NCBI GenBank assembly: GCA_023091665.1
Contig: JALJCQ010000031.1
Location: forward strand, 186,001 to 250,000
Source: Pythium myriotylum
Lineage: Eukaryota > Oomycota > Peronosporomycetes > Pythiales > Pythiaceae
Direction of reading: 5' to 3'
Length of the DNA: 64,000 bases
The position numbers and the translations under genes are program-made. The number at the start of each line of letters is the position of its first letter. Position 1 is the first letter of the stretch. A model generated the notes under the pieces. It saw only the letters and a list, made by a program, of their open reading frames with translations. It ran no database searches and was not told where the DNA came from. This document shows, one piece after another, positions 19,713 through 29,848 of this stretch.

Positions 19713-22700
19713 TCAACCCATCGTGTCTACCTCCCGTTCAAGGTGTGTCCCTTGACGTGGGGGTGAGTGCGGCTGGAGCGTCGACGCCCACCCGCAACTT
19801 AGACACAACGGCACTGGCAGCGGACCCCATCGCCACCAGTGCATCCGACCGATCGCGCAGACTCGTCCGACGCTCGTCCCGCACGAACGCACAGCTGGAC
19901 TGCACATCAGTTACCCAATTGCACCTTATCTCTCAGAACGTCCAAGGAATGCTGAAGGAAACCAAGTCGTTAGACCTGTGGCTCGACTCATTTCGGCGAC
20001 GCAGAGATGGACGCCAACTCGATGTAGTGCTCCTCCAGGAGACCAGAGCCGTTCAGCGCTGGAGTGCAGCTCTCGAACACCTGTGGCTCATGTCGTGGGG
20101 CTATGCACCGCAACGGATGACTTCACCACTTTCCTACTGGCCAGAAGTGGAGACTCCGGCTGCCGGGGTTGCCATCCTTCTTTCACCAACGTCAGCACTA
20201 CAAGATGTGGTGCCGTGGCGGAGGCAGGATTGGTCAGCTCACTTTGTCGCTATAACCGGCAAGATGTCAGGGGAAGTCGTAACAGTGATCAACATCTATG
20301 GCCCGGTCTACCGGCCCAAACGAGAAGCTTTCTACCAAGAACTCGCGAACGGCACTGTCCCGCCGGGACTGGTCCTTCTGGGCGGTGACTTCAACTGCAC
20401 GCTGGATGACGAACTTGACCGAAGTCACCCGGCCGGGAATGTGCACCACTCGCCCGCGCTGGTCTCCTTGTTGCGGCTCTGGAAGGTTGTCGACTCGGTG
20501 TCGCCAGAAATGCTCAATGCACACACGACAACTGACATCCGCAGATTTCATGCCGAGTACCATACGTACGCCTACGGCGTGCGGGATGGGGAGCTCGCGT
20601 CGGCACGATTAGATCGCTGGTATGTGTCTGCCGCCCATCACGATCGTACGCAACAGGTCGTGGTTGAGCCACCGCACCTCAGGTCTGATCATGACGCGAT
20701 CCGCCTAAGACTTGGTCCAGACAAGGCCAAGCCGACGTCAACTGGAAACAGAACACCGGCCCTGCGTTACCCGATTCCAAAGTGTGCGGCAAAGCAGGTA
20801 TACAGTGTCGGCGAAGCTCTCCTCTCTGGGAAAGGACGTGAGCTGGCCAAGCTACCGGCACCTGAAGCTGCAGCGGGATGGGATCGCCTCAAGCTGGAGG
20901 CAAGAAGGACCAGCCTGGCCACTAGGAGGGAGTGCCTTGCAACGGTGACCCAAGGTCGACGCGACAAGATTAAGCGACTCAACAGGGCCCTCAAGGATGC
21001 GAAGTTCGCGCGGCACCTCGTTGGCCTTCCCATGGATGCAACGGTCGACGAGATCACGCGCGGAATGAACGCGCTTGCTTTAGACCCAGCGCGACGGCAT
21101 CACGCCATTAGACGACGCCTCATAGCGATCCAATCAGTCAGCACGGCAAAGCGCCAAACTGCTCGGTACGCACAGCATGCAGGTCCCGCAGCAGAGTCAG
21201 CCAAGCACCTCTTCCGACGAATTGACTCCCGCTTCGGACGTCGGGCCTCGGCACAACTACCTACGCTCGAAGGTTGCGCAGTAGGTCCCGCGGATCGGGT
21301 CGCCCAAGACTGGACGCCGATTACGCAACGCCCGCCGTGCGACCCACTGGCACAGGATCTGTTCTTTGCCGCTCTGCCAGAGAAGCCACGAACCCGGGAC
21401 CTCTCCTCAATCGACGAAGACTTCACGACGGCGGAGGTCGCCTCGGCGATCCGGGCGTGTCCTCGAGGCAAAGCCTGTGGACCGGACGGACTACCCAATG
21501 ATTGGTATCGAGATCACGAGGAGGACGTAGCGAGCGTGCTCGCACCGCTCTTCTCACTTTGGTATCGCAGTGGAGTCCTTCCCCCGAGCTTTAAGGCCGC
21601 AACGATTTTCTGTATCCCAAAGAAAGCGAAGCCAGAGGCAGGCCTCGACTTCAGGCCGATCGCTCTGTTAAACACAGACTACAAGATCTACGCTCGAGTG
21701 ATTCTCAACCGCATTCGTAACCAGGTACCGGAGCTAGTCGCAGCAACCCAGCACGGATTTGTTGCCGGACGACAAGTGCATGACGCGCTCGATATTTGGT
21801 CTGCAATTCGACAGCAAACACACGCCGGTGCCATACCGTCAACGGCTATGGCTGTGCTTCTGGACTTTGCCAAGGCCTACGATACACTGGACCGCCGCTT
21901 CCTCCAGCTCTCGCTCACGCGCCATGGCTTTACGCCAAACTTGGTTCAAGCAGTGCACGCTATGCACCTCGGCACAACAGCAGCGTACATAGCGGAGCAG
22001 GAAGTCTCAGTGGAAATCGATATCACGACAGGCATCAGACAGGGGTGCCCGCTAGCACCGACCCTATTCGTCCTTGCGGTGGACACCCTATATGAACTTA
22101 TCGAGATGTCGCCACATCTGCACGGTGTACCAGTCGCGGACGACGTTCGAGTCTCCATTGTCGGCTTCGCCGATGATACGACGGTGTACTTGCAGAAGCC
22201 AGACGATACACTCGTTCTCAACGCGCTCCTCGACCGATTTGCACTAGTATCGGGATTAGCCGTCAACGTCTCCAAGAGCATTGCGGTGTGTCTAGACGCC
22301 GGTCAAGTACAGCGCGCCCAGCGGACATCTTCATTCCCAGTTGCGAACGCAGATCAACTAGTGCGGATGCGTCTGGGACTCTGGCCCGTGCTAGGGCGCT
22401 CCACCTCCAGGTCCTTCCTACAAGCCATCTTCAGTCTGCGACTGCCTTACACGCCATCGCGAGTCTGGGAATTTGCCTCGCTTCACCAGGGTCACCGTAA
22501 AGCTGACGATCCTGCGGCGGACCCGTTCCCAGTCTTGCAGGTGGTGTGGCAGCAGCTCGTGCTGGAGTCTCTGGTCTTCATCCAGGCATGGAGAACCAAG
22601 TGCTCCGACGAGAACACCCTCTGGTCGGTGAAACAAGCAGCGGTTCTCCACGACGCCTCATGTCAACACGCCTTCCGTGTGCTCAGCACCCGGGTCAGCG

Positions 22701-23347
22701 CAAGCTCCTCGGCTACCCATCAAGACGCGATGCTCATCAAAGAACTCCGCGCATCTTTCTGGACGCAGTTCACCCCGTCCACCCTCCCCCAGGAGGTTTC
22801 AACCCGACAAGACTGCGAGCACCTCCTATTCTTCGACGGTGGCATTCATGCCACCTCCGAGACGGCGGCCTTCGGAGCAGTCCTCGTCGAAGTCAACACA
22901 ACCTCAAGTGATGCCTCGATCGTCTGGACGAGCGCTGGCACGCTCGCCGCACCTAGCTCTACCCTTCACCAAGCGCTCTACAAAGGACTCATCGTCGGCC
23001 TCCGGGCTGCCCGAGAACGTCATCTCACCCAACTAGAAGTCATCGGCTGCAACGCCCTTGTACTCAGGCAACTACGCGACCACCGACCCCCTCGCAATCG
23101 TGCACTAGCCAATCTTTACCTATCCGCACGTCAACTGGCCGACCTCACCGAAGTCTCGGCCTGGACCCGCCACCCAAGGGCCCACAACAAGATGGCCGGG
23201 CGTCTCGGCAAACTCGGTACAACACCGAGCGGAGAAACCCCCCTTGAACCACTTCGTTCCCAAGACAGCCGGGCTGCCTTGTCGAACCTGCTCTACAACG
23301 ACCTTCGTCCATGGTGGCCCACTCGTGTCCACCATCCTGACACATAA
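19622..23347 (+). CDS. LINE ORF2: APE-type endonuclease, reverse transcriptase, RNase-H-like domain
   Basis: 1241-residue open frame, -1 relative to the OTU ORF, with no ATG in its first ~110 codons. Expression may therefore depend on frameshifting or re-initiation in the overlap. Endonuclease: LHLISQNVQG, VLLQET, LGGDFNCTLDDELDR, RSDHDAIRL. RT: FRPIALLNTDYKI, HGFVAGRQ, AVLLDFAKAYDTLDR, GIRQGCPLAPTLF and FADDTTVYL as the catalytic box. The C-terminus (from ~22830) aligns along its whole length with the RNase H remnant at 54.4-55.1 kb, but keeps only the first catalytic Asp (LLFFDGG). The Glu, second Asp and last Asp positions read L, C/N and G. So nickase and RT look functional, whereas RNase H should be inert. 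Confidence 0.88.
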   Translation: MDVYRPHRPGRRPSITVSRLCLAAGARGEVINPSCLPPVQGVSLDVGVSAAGASTPTRNLDTTALAADPIATSASDRSRRLVRRSSRTNAQLDCTSVTQLHLISQNVQGMLKETKSLDLWLDSFRRRRDGRQLDVVLLQETRAVQRWSAALEHLWLMSWGYAPQRMTSPLSYWPEVETPAAGVAILLSPTSALQDVVPWRRQDWSAHFVAITGKMSGEVVTVINIYGPVYRPKREAFYQELANGTVPPGLVLLGGDFNCTLDDELDRSHPAGNVHHSPALVSLLRLWKVVDSVSPEMLNAHTTTDIRRFHAEYHTYAYGVRDGELASARLDRWYVSAAHHDRTQQVVVEPPHLRSDHDAIRLRLGPDKAKPTSTGNRTPALRYPIPKCAAKQVYSVGEALLSGKGRELAKLPAPEAAAGWDRLKLEARRTSLATRRECLATVTQGRRDKIKRLNRALKDAKFARHLVGLPMDATVDEITRGMNALALDPARRHHAIRRRLIAIQSVSTAKRQTARYAQHAGPAAESAKHLFRRIDSRFGRRASAQLPTLEGCAVGPADRVAQDWTPITQRPPCDPLAQDLFFAALPEKPRTRDLSSIDEDFTTAEVASAIRACPRGKACGPDGLPNDWYRDHEEDVASVLAPLFSLWYRSGVLPPSFKAATIFCIPKKAKPEAGLDFRPIALLNTDYKIYARVILNRIRNQVPELVAATQHGFVAGRQVHDALDIWSAIRQQTHAGAIPSTAMAVLLDFAKAYDTLDRRFLQLSLTRHGFTPNLVQAVHAMHLGTTAAYIAEQEVSVEIDITTGIRQGCPLAPTLFVLAVDTLYELIEMSPHLHGVPVADDVRVSIVGFADDTTVYLQKPDDTLVLNALLDRFALVSGLAVNVSKSIAVCLDAGQVQRAQRTSSFPVANADQLVRMRLGLWPVLGRSTSRSFLQAIFSLRLPYTPSRVWEFASLHQGHRKADDPAADPFPVLQVVWQQLVLESLVFIQAWRTKCSDENTLWSVKQAAVLHDASCQHAFRVLSTRVSASSSATHQDAMLIKELRASFWTQFTPSTLPQEVSTRQDCEHLLFFDGGIHATSETAAFGAVLVEVNTTSSDASIVWTSAGTLAAPSSTLHQALYKGLIVGLRAARERHLTQLEVIGCNALVLRQLRDHRPPRNRALANLYLSARQLADLTEVSAWTRHPRAHNKMAGRLGKLGTTPSGETPLEPLRSQDSRAALSNLLYNDLRPWWPTRVHHPDT

Positions 23348-23411
23348 AGGCCTGCATGTACAGCCCATCAAGCTATTAGGATTCACAGGATGAACTCAAT
23401 AGACTTCACTT

Positions 23412-23444
23412 GCATCATCATCATCATCATCGAGAGACCCTGGG
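23412..23444 (+). repeat. LINE 3' microsatellite tail and right target duplication
   Basis: Five to six CAT/ATC units (23412-23429) followed by TCGAGAGACCCTGGG (23430-23444). A short tandem repeat in place of poly(A) is known for several LINE groups. Confidence 0.85.
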
Positions 23445-23946
23445 AGTCTTCATTAGGCATCTTCGAGGATTATCCCTTGAGTGGATGTTGTCCTCGTGGT
23501 GGCTGCCAGCTGAGCTTTAACCCAGGTGGATGAGTTCCGCGCGCTGCATAGCACATGTAAACTAGATGTATCGTAGTGTGTTAGAGTAGCAGATCGAGAA
23601 ATCCTCACAAATGGAAATCAGTTCAACCCCCAGGTGGATGAGTTCGCGTTTGTTGAAATAGTAAGTTTGACTTGACCAAGATTCAAGTTACTAGCATAAC
23701 AACTTCAACTCGCTCCAAGCGCAAGCGCCAGGTGGTTTGTCGCGCATTTACTCGGACCGATGGGACCGGCGGATCTGGTCCCTAACGTCTTCGAGGCCCC
23801 TGTTGAGTAGATCGGGCCTTTCTGTTCCTGAAGGTTAGAGAGCTTTGCCCCGCGTGAGAGGGTCTCCCCTACCAGACTGATAGGGACCCCTTGCTCTCGC
23901 ACGATCATTGCACAAGCCTCTTCCCCGCGCTCAAGTCTTCTGGATC
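23445..23946. promoter_or_regulatory. PAD/ALDH intergenic region, copy 1, ALDH-proximal part
   Basis: Matches the reverse complement of 46520-46910 (copy at the intact module), including the GGGACCAGATCCGCCGG-type segment near 23775 and ATCATTGCACAAG shortly before the ALDH start. It carries a 93-bp insertion (23538-23630). Confidence 0.65.
23538..23630 (+). mobile_element. 93-bp insertion flanked by 15-bp direct repeats
   Basis: Starts CGCGCGCTGCATAG and ends CAGTTCAACCCC, bracketed by CAGGTGGATGAGTTC (23523-23537 and 23631-23645). A second copy with few changes lies at 37005-37098. The length and duplication suggest a very short retroposed sequence, perhaps a truncated LINE or SINE end. 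Confidence 0.7.
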
Positions 23947-25497
23947 ATGCCAGTCTCGTACCCCAACTCGACGCTGTCGGATGCGTTCCCGGACGTCTCC
24001 AAGCAGGACACAGCGCGTGACGTACGGGACCTTCGCGCGCACTTTGCCTCGGGCGCCACGCTCGACTTCGAGCAACGCCGCAAAGTGCTGCGCCAACTCC
24101 AGCGCTTGCTCACGGAAAGCGAGAGCCTCATCGCTGAGGCGGTTTGGAAGGATTTGCACAAGCACCCGCTCGAGCTCTACGCGACTGAGATCTCGGCCGT
24201 GCTCGTTGAGCTCCAAGAGCACCTGGACTACCTTGAGGACTGGGCTGCGCCGCAGAAAGTGAGTACCGATGCCGGGAACTTCCCTGGATTTTCGTACATT
24301 TACCGCGACCCACTTGGCGTCGTGGGCATCATTGGCACGTGGAACTACCCGATTGCACTCATGATGTTGCCGTTGATCTCGGCCATCGCGGCTGGCAACT
24401 GCGCTGTTGTTCGGTTGCCGGGCGACGACACGACGCGCCACCTCAACAACGTGCTCATCTCACTCTTTGACAAGTATCTCGACCGCAACGTTGTGCGCTA
24501 CGTCTATGGCGGCGTGGAGGAGACGAAAGCCATGCTTAAGGAGCGCTACGATCTCATCTTTGCGACGGGGGGCTGCTTTCTGGGCCAGATTGTCGCGCGC
24601 GCAGCGGCTGAACACTTGACGCCTACGATCCTCGAACTCGGAGGCAAGAGCCCCGTGGTCGTGGACAGCACAGCCGACCTCGATCTCGCGGGACGCCGCG
24701 TTGCATGGGGAGCTTTCATTAACTCGGGGCAGACTTGCGTGCGTCCAGACTACGTTCTAGTTGACGAGAGCGTCGGTGATCAGTTCATCGACGACCTCCA
24801 GAAGCACGTGGTCCAGTTCTTTGGGCAAGACCCGCAGAAGAGCGACAGCTTTGGACGCATCATTAACGACCGAATGTTTACGCGACTCGAAGGCGTACTG
24901 GATGCGGACAAACACCTCGTGACGTATGGCGGCAAGTGCGACGCAAAGGACAAGTTCATCGAGCCGACTGTGTTCAACTTCAAGACCGACTTGGACAAGT
25001 TTAAATCGAGCACCGTCATGGGGAATGAACTCTTCGGCCCTTTGCTACCGGTGTATTACTACCCTAAAGGTCGTTTCGACTCAGCGCTCGACTTCGTCAA
25101 GAGCCGGGAGAAACCCCTGGCTGCCTATCTTTTTTCGACAAGCTCGGACCACCACAAGAAAATGCTGCGCGAGACTTCGTCGGGATCCCTTGTGATGAAT
25201 GATACGATTATGCAGCTCGCGAACACGGCGTTGCCGTTCGGCGGCGTGGGCATGTCAGGCCACGGCGCTTACAAAGGCCGCGCAGGCTTTGACGCCTTCT
25301 CGCACAAGAAATCCGTCCTTTACAAGTACAGCCACATGGACTCGCCGCAGCGATACCCGCCTTATGACTTCAAGAACGAAAAGGGCATGCGCACTGTGAT
25401 GCATGCCTACACGCGCAAACAACTCTTTGCCGCTAAGTCGGTGGCCGCAGCCGTCAGCGTCGGCGTAATTGGGCTCGGTGTGAAGATGTTCTCGTAA
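23947..25497 (+). CDS. Class-3 aldehyde dehydrogenase (fatty-aldehyde type), copy A
   Basis: 516 residues from the ATG at 23947 (MPVSYPNST...); upstream in-frame codons have no ATG. ALDH hallmarks: GTWNYP (oxyanion Asn), the cofactor loop after ATGGCFLGQ, general base in LELGGKSP, nucleophile Cys in NSGQTCVRPDY, ELFGP, and the C-terminal LPFGGVGMSGHGAYKG typical of class 3. It ends in a ~20-residue hydrophobic stretch (KSVAAAVSVGVIGLGV), as in membrane-anchored fatty-aldehyde dehydrogenases, so I expect tail anchoring to ER or similar membranes. The reaction is oxidation of aldehydes to acids with NAD(P). The only clear protein difference from copy B is Pro/Ser at residue 2. No introns. Confidence 0.92.
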   Translation: MPVSYPNSTLSDAFPDVSKQDTARDVRDLRAHFASGATLDFEQRRKVLRQLQRLLTESESLIAEAVWKDLHKHPLELYATEISAVLVELQEHLDYLEDWAAPQKVSTDAGNFPGFSYIYRDPLGVVGIIGTWNYPIALMMLPLISAIAAGNCAVVRLPGDDTTRHLNNVLISLFDKYLDRNVVRYVYGGVEETKAMLKERYDLIFATGGCFLGQIVARAAAEHLTPTILELGGKSPVVVDSTADLDLAGRRVAWGAFINSGQTCVRPDYVLVDESVGDQFIDDLQKHVVQFFGQDPQKSDSFGRIINDRMFTRLEGVLDADKHLVTYGGKCDAKDKFIEPTVFNFKTDLDKFKSSTVMGNELFGPLLPVYYYPKGRFDSALDFVKSREKPLAAYLFSTSSDHHKKMLRETSSGSLVMNDTIMQLANTALPFGGVGMSGHGAYKGRAGFDAFSHKKSVLYKYSHMDSPQRYPPYDFKNEKGMRTVMHAYTRKQLFAAKSVAAAVSVGVIGLGVKMFS

Positions 25498-25755
25498 ATA
25501 CAACGTAGTGGTTGAGTAGGCACAAGACAGAGCCAGCAGAGTCCAGAGGAAAGACTAGGGGCGTCGATACTATACAAATCCAATGCACTTGTCGAGTTGT
25601 TCTGTTTACTTCGGCAAGTACGCCTTAACACTGACAACCTGACAGATCCGCGATAGAATTCCGGAACTATTGATGCGTACTGGAGTAGTGTCCAGTGTTG
25701 AAGTGCATAGCCGCTGCCTCAGGATCTAACGCGTTCGCTCCCATGTTCTTTCAAC
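25498..25755. other. ALDH copy A downstream region
   Basis: Identity with the region downstream of ALDH copy B ends at about 25539 (after CAGAGCCAGCAG; counterpart near 44928), marking the edge of that duplicated block. The rest is unassigned. Confidence 0.5.
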
Positions 25756-26827
25756 AGAATTTTACCCACTTGGGTTGAAGTGTAGCTGGTAGCCAGCAAG
25801 AGGACAACCTCCGCGCAAGGGATAATCCTCGAAGATGGCGCATAGTGATGGCTCTGGGCCAAGTCGTCAGCGCTGGCAACCCAAATGGACTCTAATCAGG
25901 CACCTTTCTTGACTACTCTTCACATGGCAGTTTCATCGTGACGGACAGAAGAACAACGACTCGATTGTGACATCGAGTGCGTGCTGCTGCCTCTTCCATA
26001 CAATCGGAGAACCCCGGCGATCAACTTCAGAAGTTGCAGACATTCATCACACGTGGACCGTGTTGACGTCGCTGATGTGTACTGCATTGGACCTGCCAAA
26101 TGCCCGGACTCATCACCTCGTTCTTGACACTAAACCATTGCTTCTGGTTCTGACGAGCCCACGCAGTGCAACATAGGTACTGGGAAAAGCATGTTTACAC
26201 CCCACATGTGGCAAGCTTCAACATCCATCAAGTGCGTGCGGAACATGGAATTCCTCGGATCCATCACCACGTGGTGATTGACTCGCATACGGGACGACGC
26301 ACCGCTGTTGAAGTTGGAGAGTATCGCTCCACTCGCGGTTTCTCTCTGTCGATCAGTGCTATCGGTCGGGAGCAGCATGATTTTTCGCATCCGATGCGGG
26401 AGGACTGAGAAAAAAAGGTTTCCGTCCACGGAAACCTCCATTTACACAACGTCGCGTCAGGAAGAGAAGAATAGTAATTGGGCCAGGGGCACAACCATAG
26501 ATTGATTACCAAGATACAAGCTGACGCGTCTCGTTGGCACTCGACTGAGAGACTGCATGGGTGTGGTGTGGCGGGTTTCTTTTCTTGGACTGGTTGGCAC
26601 CGAGAGAATTTGAGACTGGGCCTACTGGGCCACCACCTCGTTGGCACTCCTCCAGCTGTAAAACCACCAATGTCCATAGATAGACGGATCCTCCGTATCG
26701 ATTAGGCCTTTCAGATGTGAAGAGCATGCTATGTGATCCCACCGCGTATTAATGTGGCCAACCTCAAGCTCATTCCGCAAGTTGCCACTCCCCTCGAACA
26801 AGTCCACAAACAACCAGCTTCTTGACC
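25756..26827 (+). repeat. PAD upstream region, copy 2
   Basis: Collinear with 46809-47677, upstream of the intact PAD, including the AATTTTACCCAC start, CAACCCAAATGGACTCTAA, CACATGGCAGTTTC and CCACGTGGTGATTGACTC. An Inr-like CTCATTCCGCAAGTTGCC at 26768-26785 differs by one base from the other copies (T to G in the CAATTT part). The divergent ALDH expected to its left in this copy is absent. Confidence 0.7.
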
Positions 26828-27046
26828 ATGCGGCTCCCAGTCCCAGGCTACCACTCCAACACGCCGCTCCACCCGTCCTTCGACACCGACATCCGCGACG
26901 TCCACCTCGTCTACGACTACGACGCACAGGACGAGAACGGCAACCCGCAAAAGTGGCGCTACGAGATGTGGTTCTTCTCGGAGAGCCACATCGTGTACTC
27001 AATCGATGGCGGAAGATCCTCACGACCCACGGTTTTCCAAATGTAG
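26828..27046 (+). pseudogene. Phenolic acid decarboxylase, copy 2, 3' truncated
   Basis: From the ATG at 26828 (MRLPVPGYHSN...) it matches the intact copy through VYSI-x-GG. At 27013 similarity ends and unrelated sequence adds a few codons before a stop at 27046. The two Tyr of VYDYD are present, but the catalytic Arg and Glu, and the rest of the barrel, are lost. A His to Asp change in the last conserved block (SIDGG for SIHGG) shows additional decay. Non-functional. Confidence 0.85.
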
Positions 27047-27715
27047 GGGCCTGTGTACATGGAACCTTGGACGACCATATCATGTGGAAAAGACAGAGAG
27101 CGCCAATGCACCAACCACACCACATATCTGAACATCTCTCGCATAGAGTTCTAGGAAGGTCCTTGGGGTTTCTGGGAGTATTGTAGCACGGACGACTGTG
27201 TAGTGGTGTTGGTGTTGTGTGGCACGCATGATTGGAACAAGGAGCTGAAAGCAAGCTCTTCTATTCTCCGTTCCTATATCTAAACAGACGCCCCTGTGGG
27301 TACGTTGTACGTATGGACCAACCGGAGTGTTCGGTTGTTCGCTGGGTTCTGATGCGAGTATCTCTGAGACTAGAGAGCACCAGGCTAGCGCGAGGGTGCT
27401 TGGTGGGCGAAGCCCAATCCTGCTAATGTGATGATGAGCAGTTTTCTAAAGAGTTATACCCCTTTCAATAGATTATCGTATAAAATGGAGGTAACATATC
27501 GAGTGTTCACTCGCTGTAACGCAATAGACTCCAACTTTCATCATCATTCATCGAGTATTCTCAAAAAAGAATAAATAATAATAGTGTAATTTCAGATTTT
27601 TGTTTCAGGATTTACCGATTCTCAGTGATGAAATGATTTGGAAATTTGACATCATGCTGTGGCTCCAAACTTCCACTCCACTATTTGAGTAATGGTGAAC
27701 GATTTCATATTTGCC
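27014..27715. other. No gene; possible left end of the Helitron
   Basis: No credible ORF. CTAG at 27385-27388 followed 15 bases later by the hairpin GGGCGAAGCCC (27404-27414) could be, on the minus strand, a Helitron 3' end (hairpin then CTRR). The region after 27430 is AT-rich. Confidence 0.3.
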
Positions 27716-29848
27716 TTACTGTTCATACAGTGAAGGTGTCATGTGGAGGTTGTGCTGATATGCAATATGCTTCATATTCTGGACTAATTGCAATGTCTCG
27801 TCAATACTGCGCCTTTCACGCTCATCAACTCGCGCATTCTCGACGCTATCAATCTCTTTCGCTCGTTCTGACTTCGTAAGTTGTGCGAGAGTAACTGTTG
27901 CTGTAAGATACATACGAGAGCGTTCGCGTACTCGAGAAAGAGCAACATACGCCAAACAATTGCTTCTTAGTGCTGTGGGATTGAGGGCCACAGAGTTGCA
28001 TGTTTGTCCTTGTACCTTGTGAATCGTAGTAGCATAGCCCAATTGTATGGGAAGCGCTGTTCGAGTTAGCTTGTACGGGCCGTCGAGCTTGGAGTTGAGG
28101 ATTGCAGTCTTGCATGTAATTGGCACTAGTCCTTCGATATGAGAATGGTATGATGGCCCCTTATAATCTGGAATTTGAATGAGTGCAATTGGATAGTGAG
28201 ATGGGGATTCGTCGTCACTGATGATATCGAATACGGTTCCTTTGGTTCCGTTGCACAATCCTGCTCTTTGCTCGAGGTTCACCGTGAGAATAACCGATGC
28301 ACCGATACACAAGTGGAGTTCGCGTGGCAAGTGTTTCGCTGACGAAGGGGTCATCGATTCCGCCTCTTGCAGCAGCGTCAGTCTTAAGTGTGGGTCGAGA
28401 GAATCAACCGCGCTTTTATCATCGCCTCTTCGTGTTTGAACGTTGTGTTGAGCTCGGATTGTGCAGACTGGCTTCTGCAGTCTGCGCAGAGCAGATTCGT
28501 TTGCTTCGTCTACATCCACGTTTCGATAAGCAATGTATACTGGACCCTGCGTTTTGTACTGCGACGGTGGTAGAGGTTGAACACGAGAATTGATCATATC
28601 AACGTCTGCTGTCGTGACTTGCCCATCTCGGACTCTTCGGAGCATCTCGTACCAAACTGCATCGTTAACTCCACGATTTTGTTGCCGTAGCCGAAAGACA
28701 AATGCAATTTCTTCCCACCGCGTGCGTCCCAACTGTTCTGACTCACTACTGAGCTGCTCGCGAGGCGTCGTTAAGGGACCGAGGCTCACGGGGCCAAGTT
28801 GACATGGATCTCTCGTAAAGATAATGTCTCGTCCACCGAATGGAAGATGGCGATGTTTTGGAAATAGTTCTCGTAGGCGTTGTTGGTCAATCCAGTTCAT
28901 CATCCCGCTCGATATTACACTGAACTCGTCCACAATGACCAAGTGGACGAGCTCATAGTCGTTCTGGAGTCTTCGAAGTGTTGCCTGTCCTGGTGTGGTC
29001 GAAACGAGCGGGATGTAGTCGCGACGAAACATTGAGCCAGCTTGGCTTGGTAGTCCCAACGCAGATGTTAGTGTTCGACCTCCAATCAAATGAGCTGCAG
29101 AACCCTGGTGAGCCATCAGTAAGACTCTTTTTCTGGCATTTGGGGAACCGAACACCACTCGAATGTCGTAGAGAATCTCGCGGATAAGCCACGTCTTGCC
29201 CGTTCCTCCCTCCCCGGATATAATCATTTGAACCGGAGGGCACTCATTTCCAGTTGATTCAGCGATTTGGCGGCGTCTACTTTGCAGCATGGAGACTGCA
29301 AATGGTTTCCACTGATCTTCGGTCATGGTGATGTCGCATTCGTCCGTCGGATGCATATGGGGTGCGCTATATGAGTCGATATTGTTAGATTCATGTGTCG
29401 TCGATCGCGCGAACGGGCGAACAATGTCATCAAGGAATCTACGGGCTCGACAGATATCACCAGTAGAGTAGTTGAATCTGGACACGAATCCGTTTGTCAC
29501 AAAGTCTGGTGGCGCGATCGAAACGTTAGCATTGGCCCTTTCAGTACGTTCAACAAGGCCAATTGACCACTCTGGACTGGGAAGTGCGATGTCTTTGTGT
29601 CGAGAAGCTGCGATCATGTTTTCGCGACTGATGCTATTGTTTATGTGGTCGACCCAGTCTGACTCTCCACTCTCCTTCCAGTGTACATATGCTACACAAA
29701 CTTGTTCATCATTGGTAGGCAAGTCGGACAGTTTGCGCCAAGGTTTGTTGCCCATAGCAGTAGTCAGCATCTTGCTCGTCAGTCTTGTAGCGTGGACTAG
29801 GACGGATAACCTGCTTCCTTGTTCGCGCTTTAATATATCCTTGTCCAT
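27716..29848 (-). pseudogene. Helitron PIF1-like helicase part
   Basis: 710-residue frame. SF1 helicase motifs: Walker A GEGGTGKTWLIREIL, Walker B LVIVDEFSVI, a motif III-like IIFTRDPCQLGPV, and motif VI YVALSRVRERS near the C-terminus with GYATTIHKVQGQT before it. This is the PIF1/RRM3 type that unwinds DNA during rolling-circle transposition. It follows the Rep part but is out of frame: the two frames overlap at 29709-29848, and the junction (DADYCYG / GNKPWRKLSDLP) implies a one-base indel near 29755. In active elements Rep and helicase form one polypeptide. Confidence 0.85.

Larger units (their letters stand above)
15659..23429 (+). mobile_element. Full-length non-LTR retrotransposon (LINE) with OTU-like ORF
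   Basis: About 7.8 kb, flanked by perfect 15-bp target duplications TCGAGAGACCCTGGG (15644-15658 and 23430-23444), with a 3' tail of CAT/ATC repeats (23412-23429). Plus-strand order: ORF1 (zinc knuckle, coiled coil), a 39-bp inverted repeat, an OTU-protease-like ORF, then endonuclease/RT/RNase-H-like ORF2. Insertion split the intergenic region of a PAD/ALDH pair. ORF2 and the OTU ORF are uninterrupted, so it is probably young. The APE-type endonuclease and variable target suggest an L1/Tx1-like group, but the exact clade would need a tree. Confidence 0.92.

Noticed and set aside
23905..24441. 178-codon minus ORF inside ALDH (and 46025-46516)
   Set aside because: Antisense to a well-supported ALDH; no recognisable motif.
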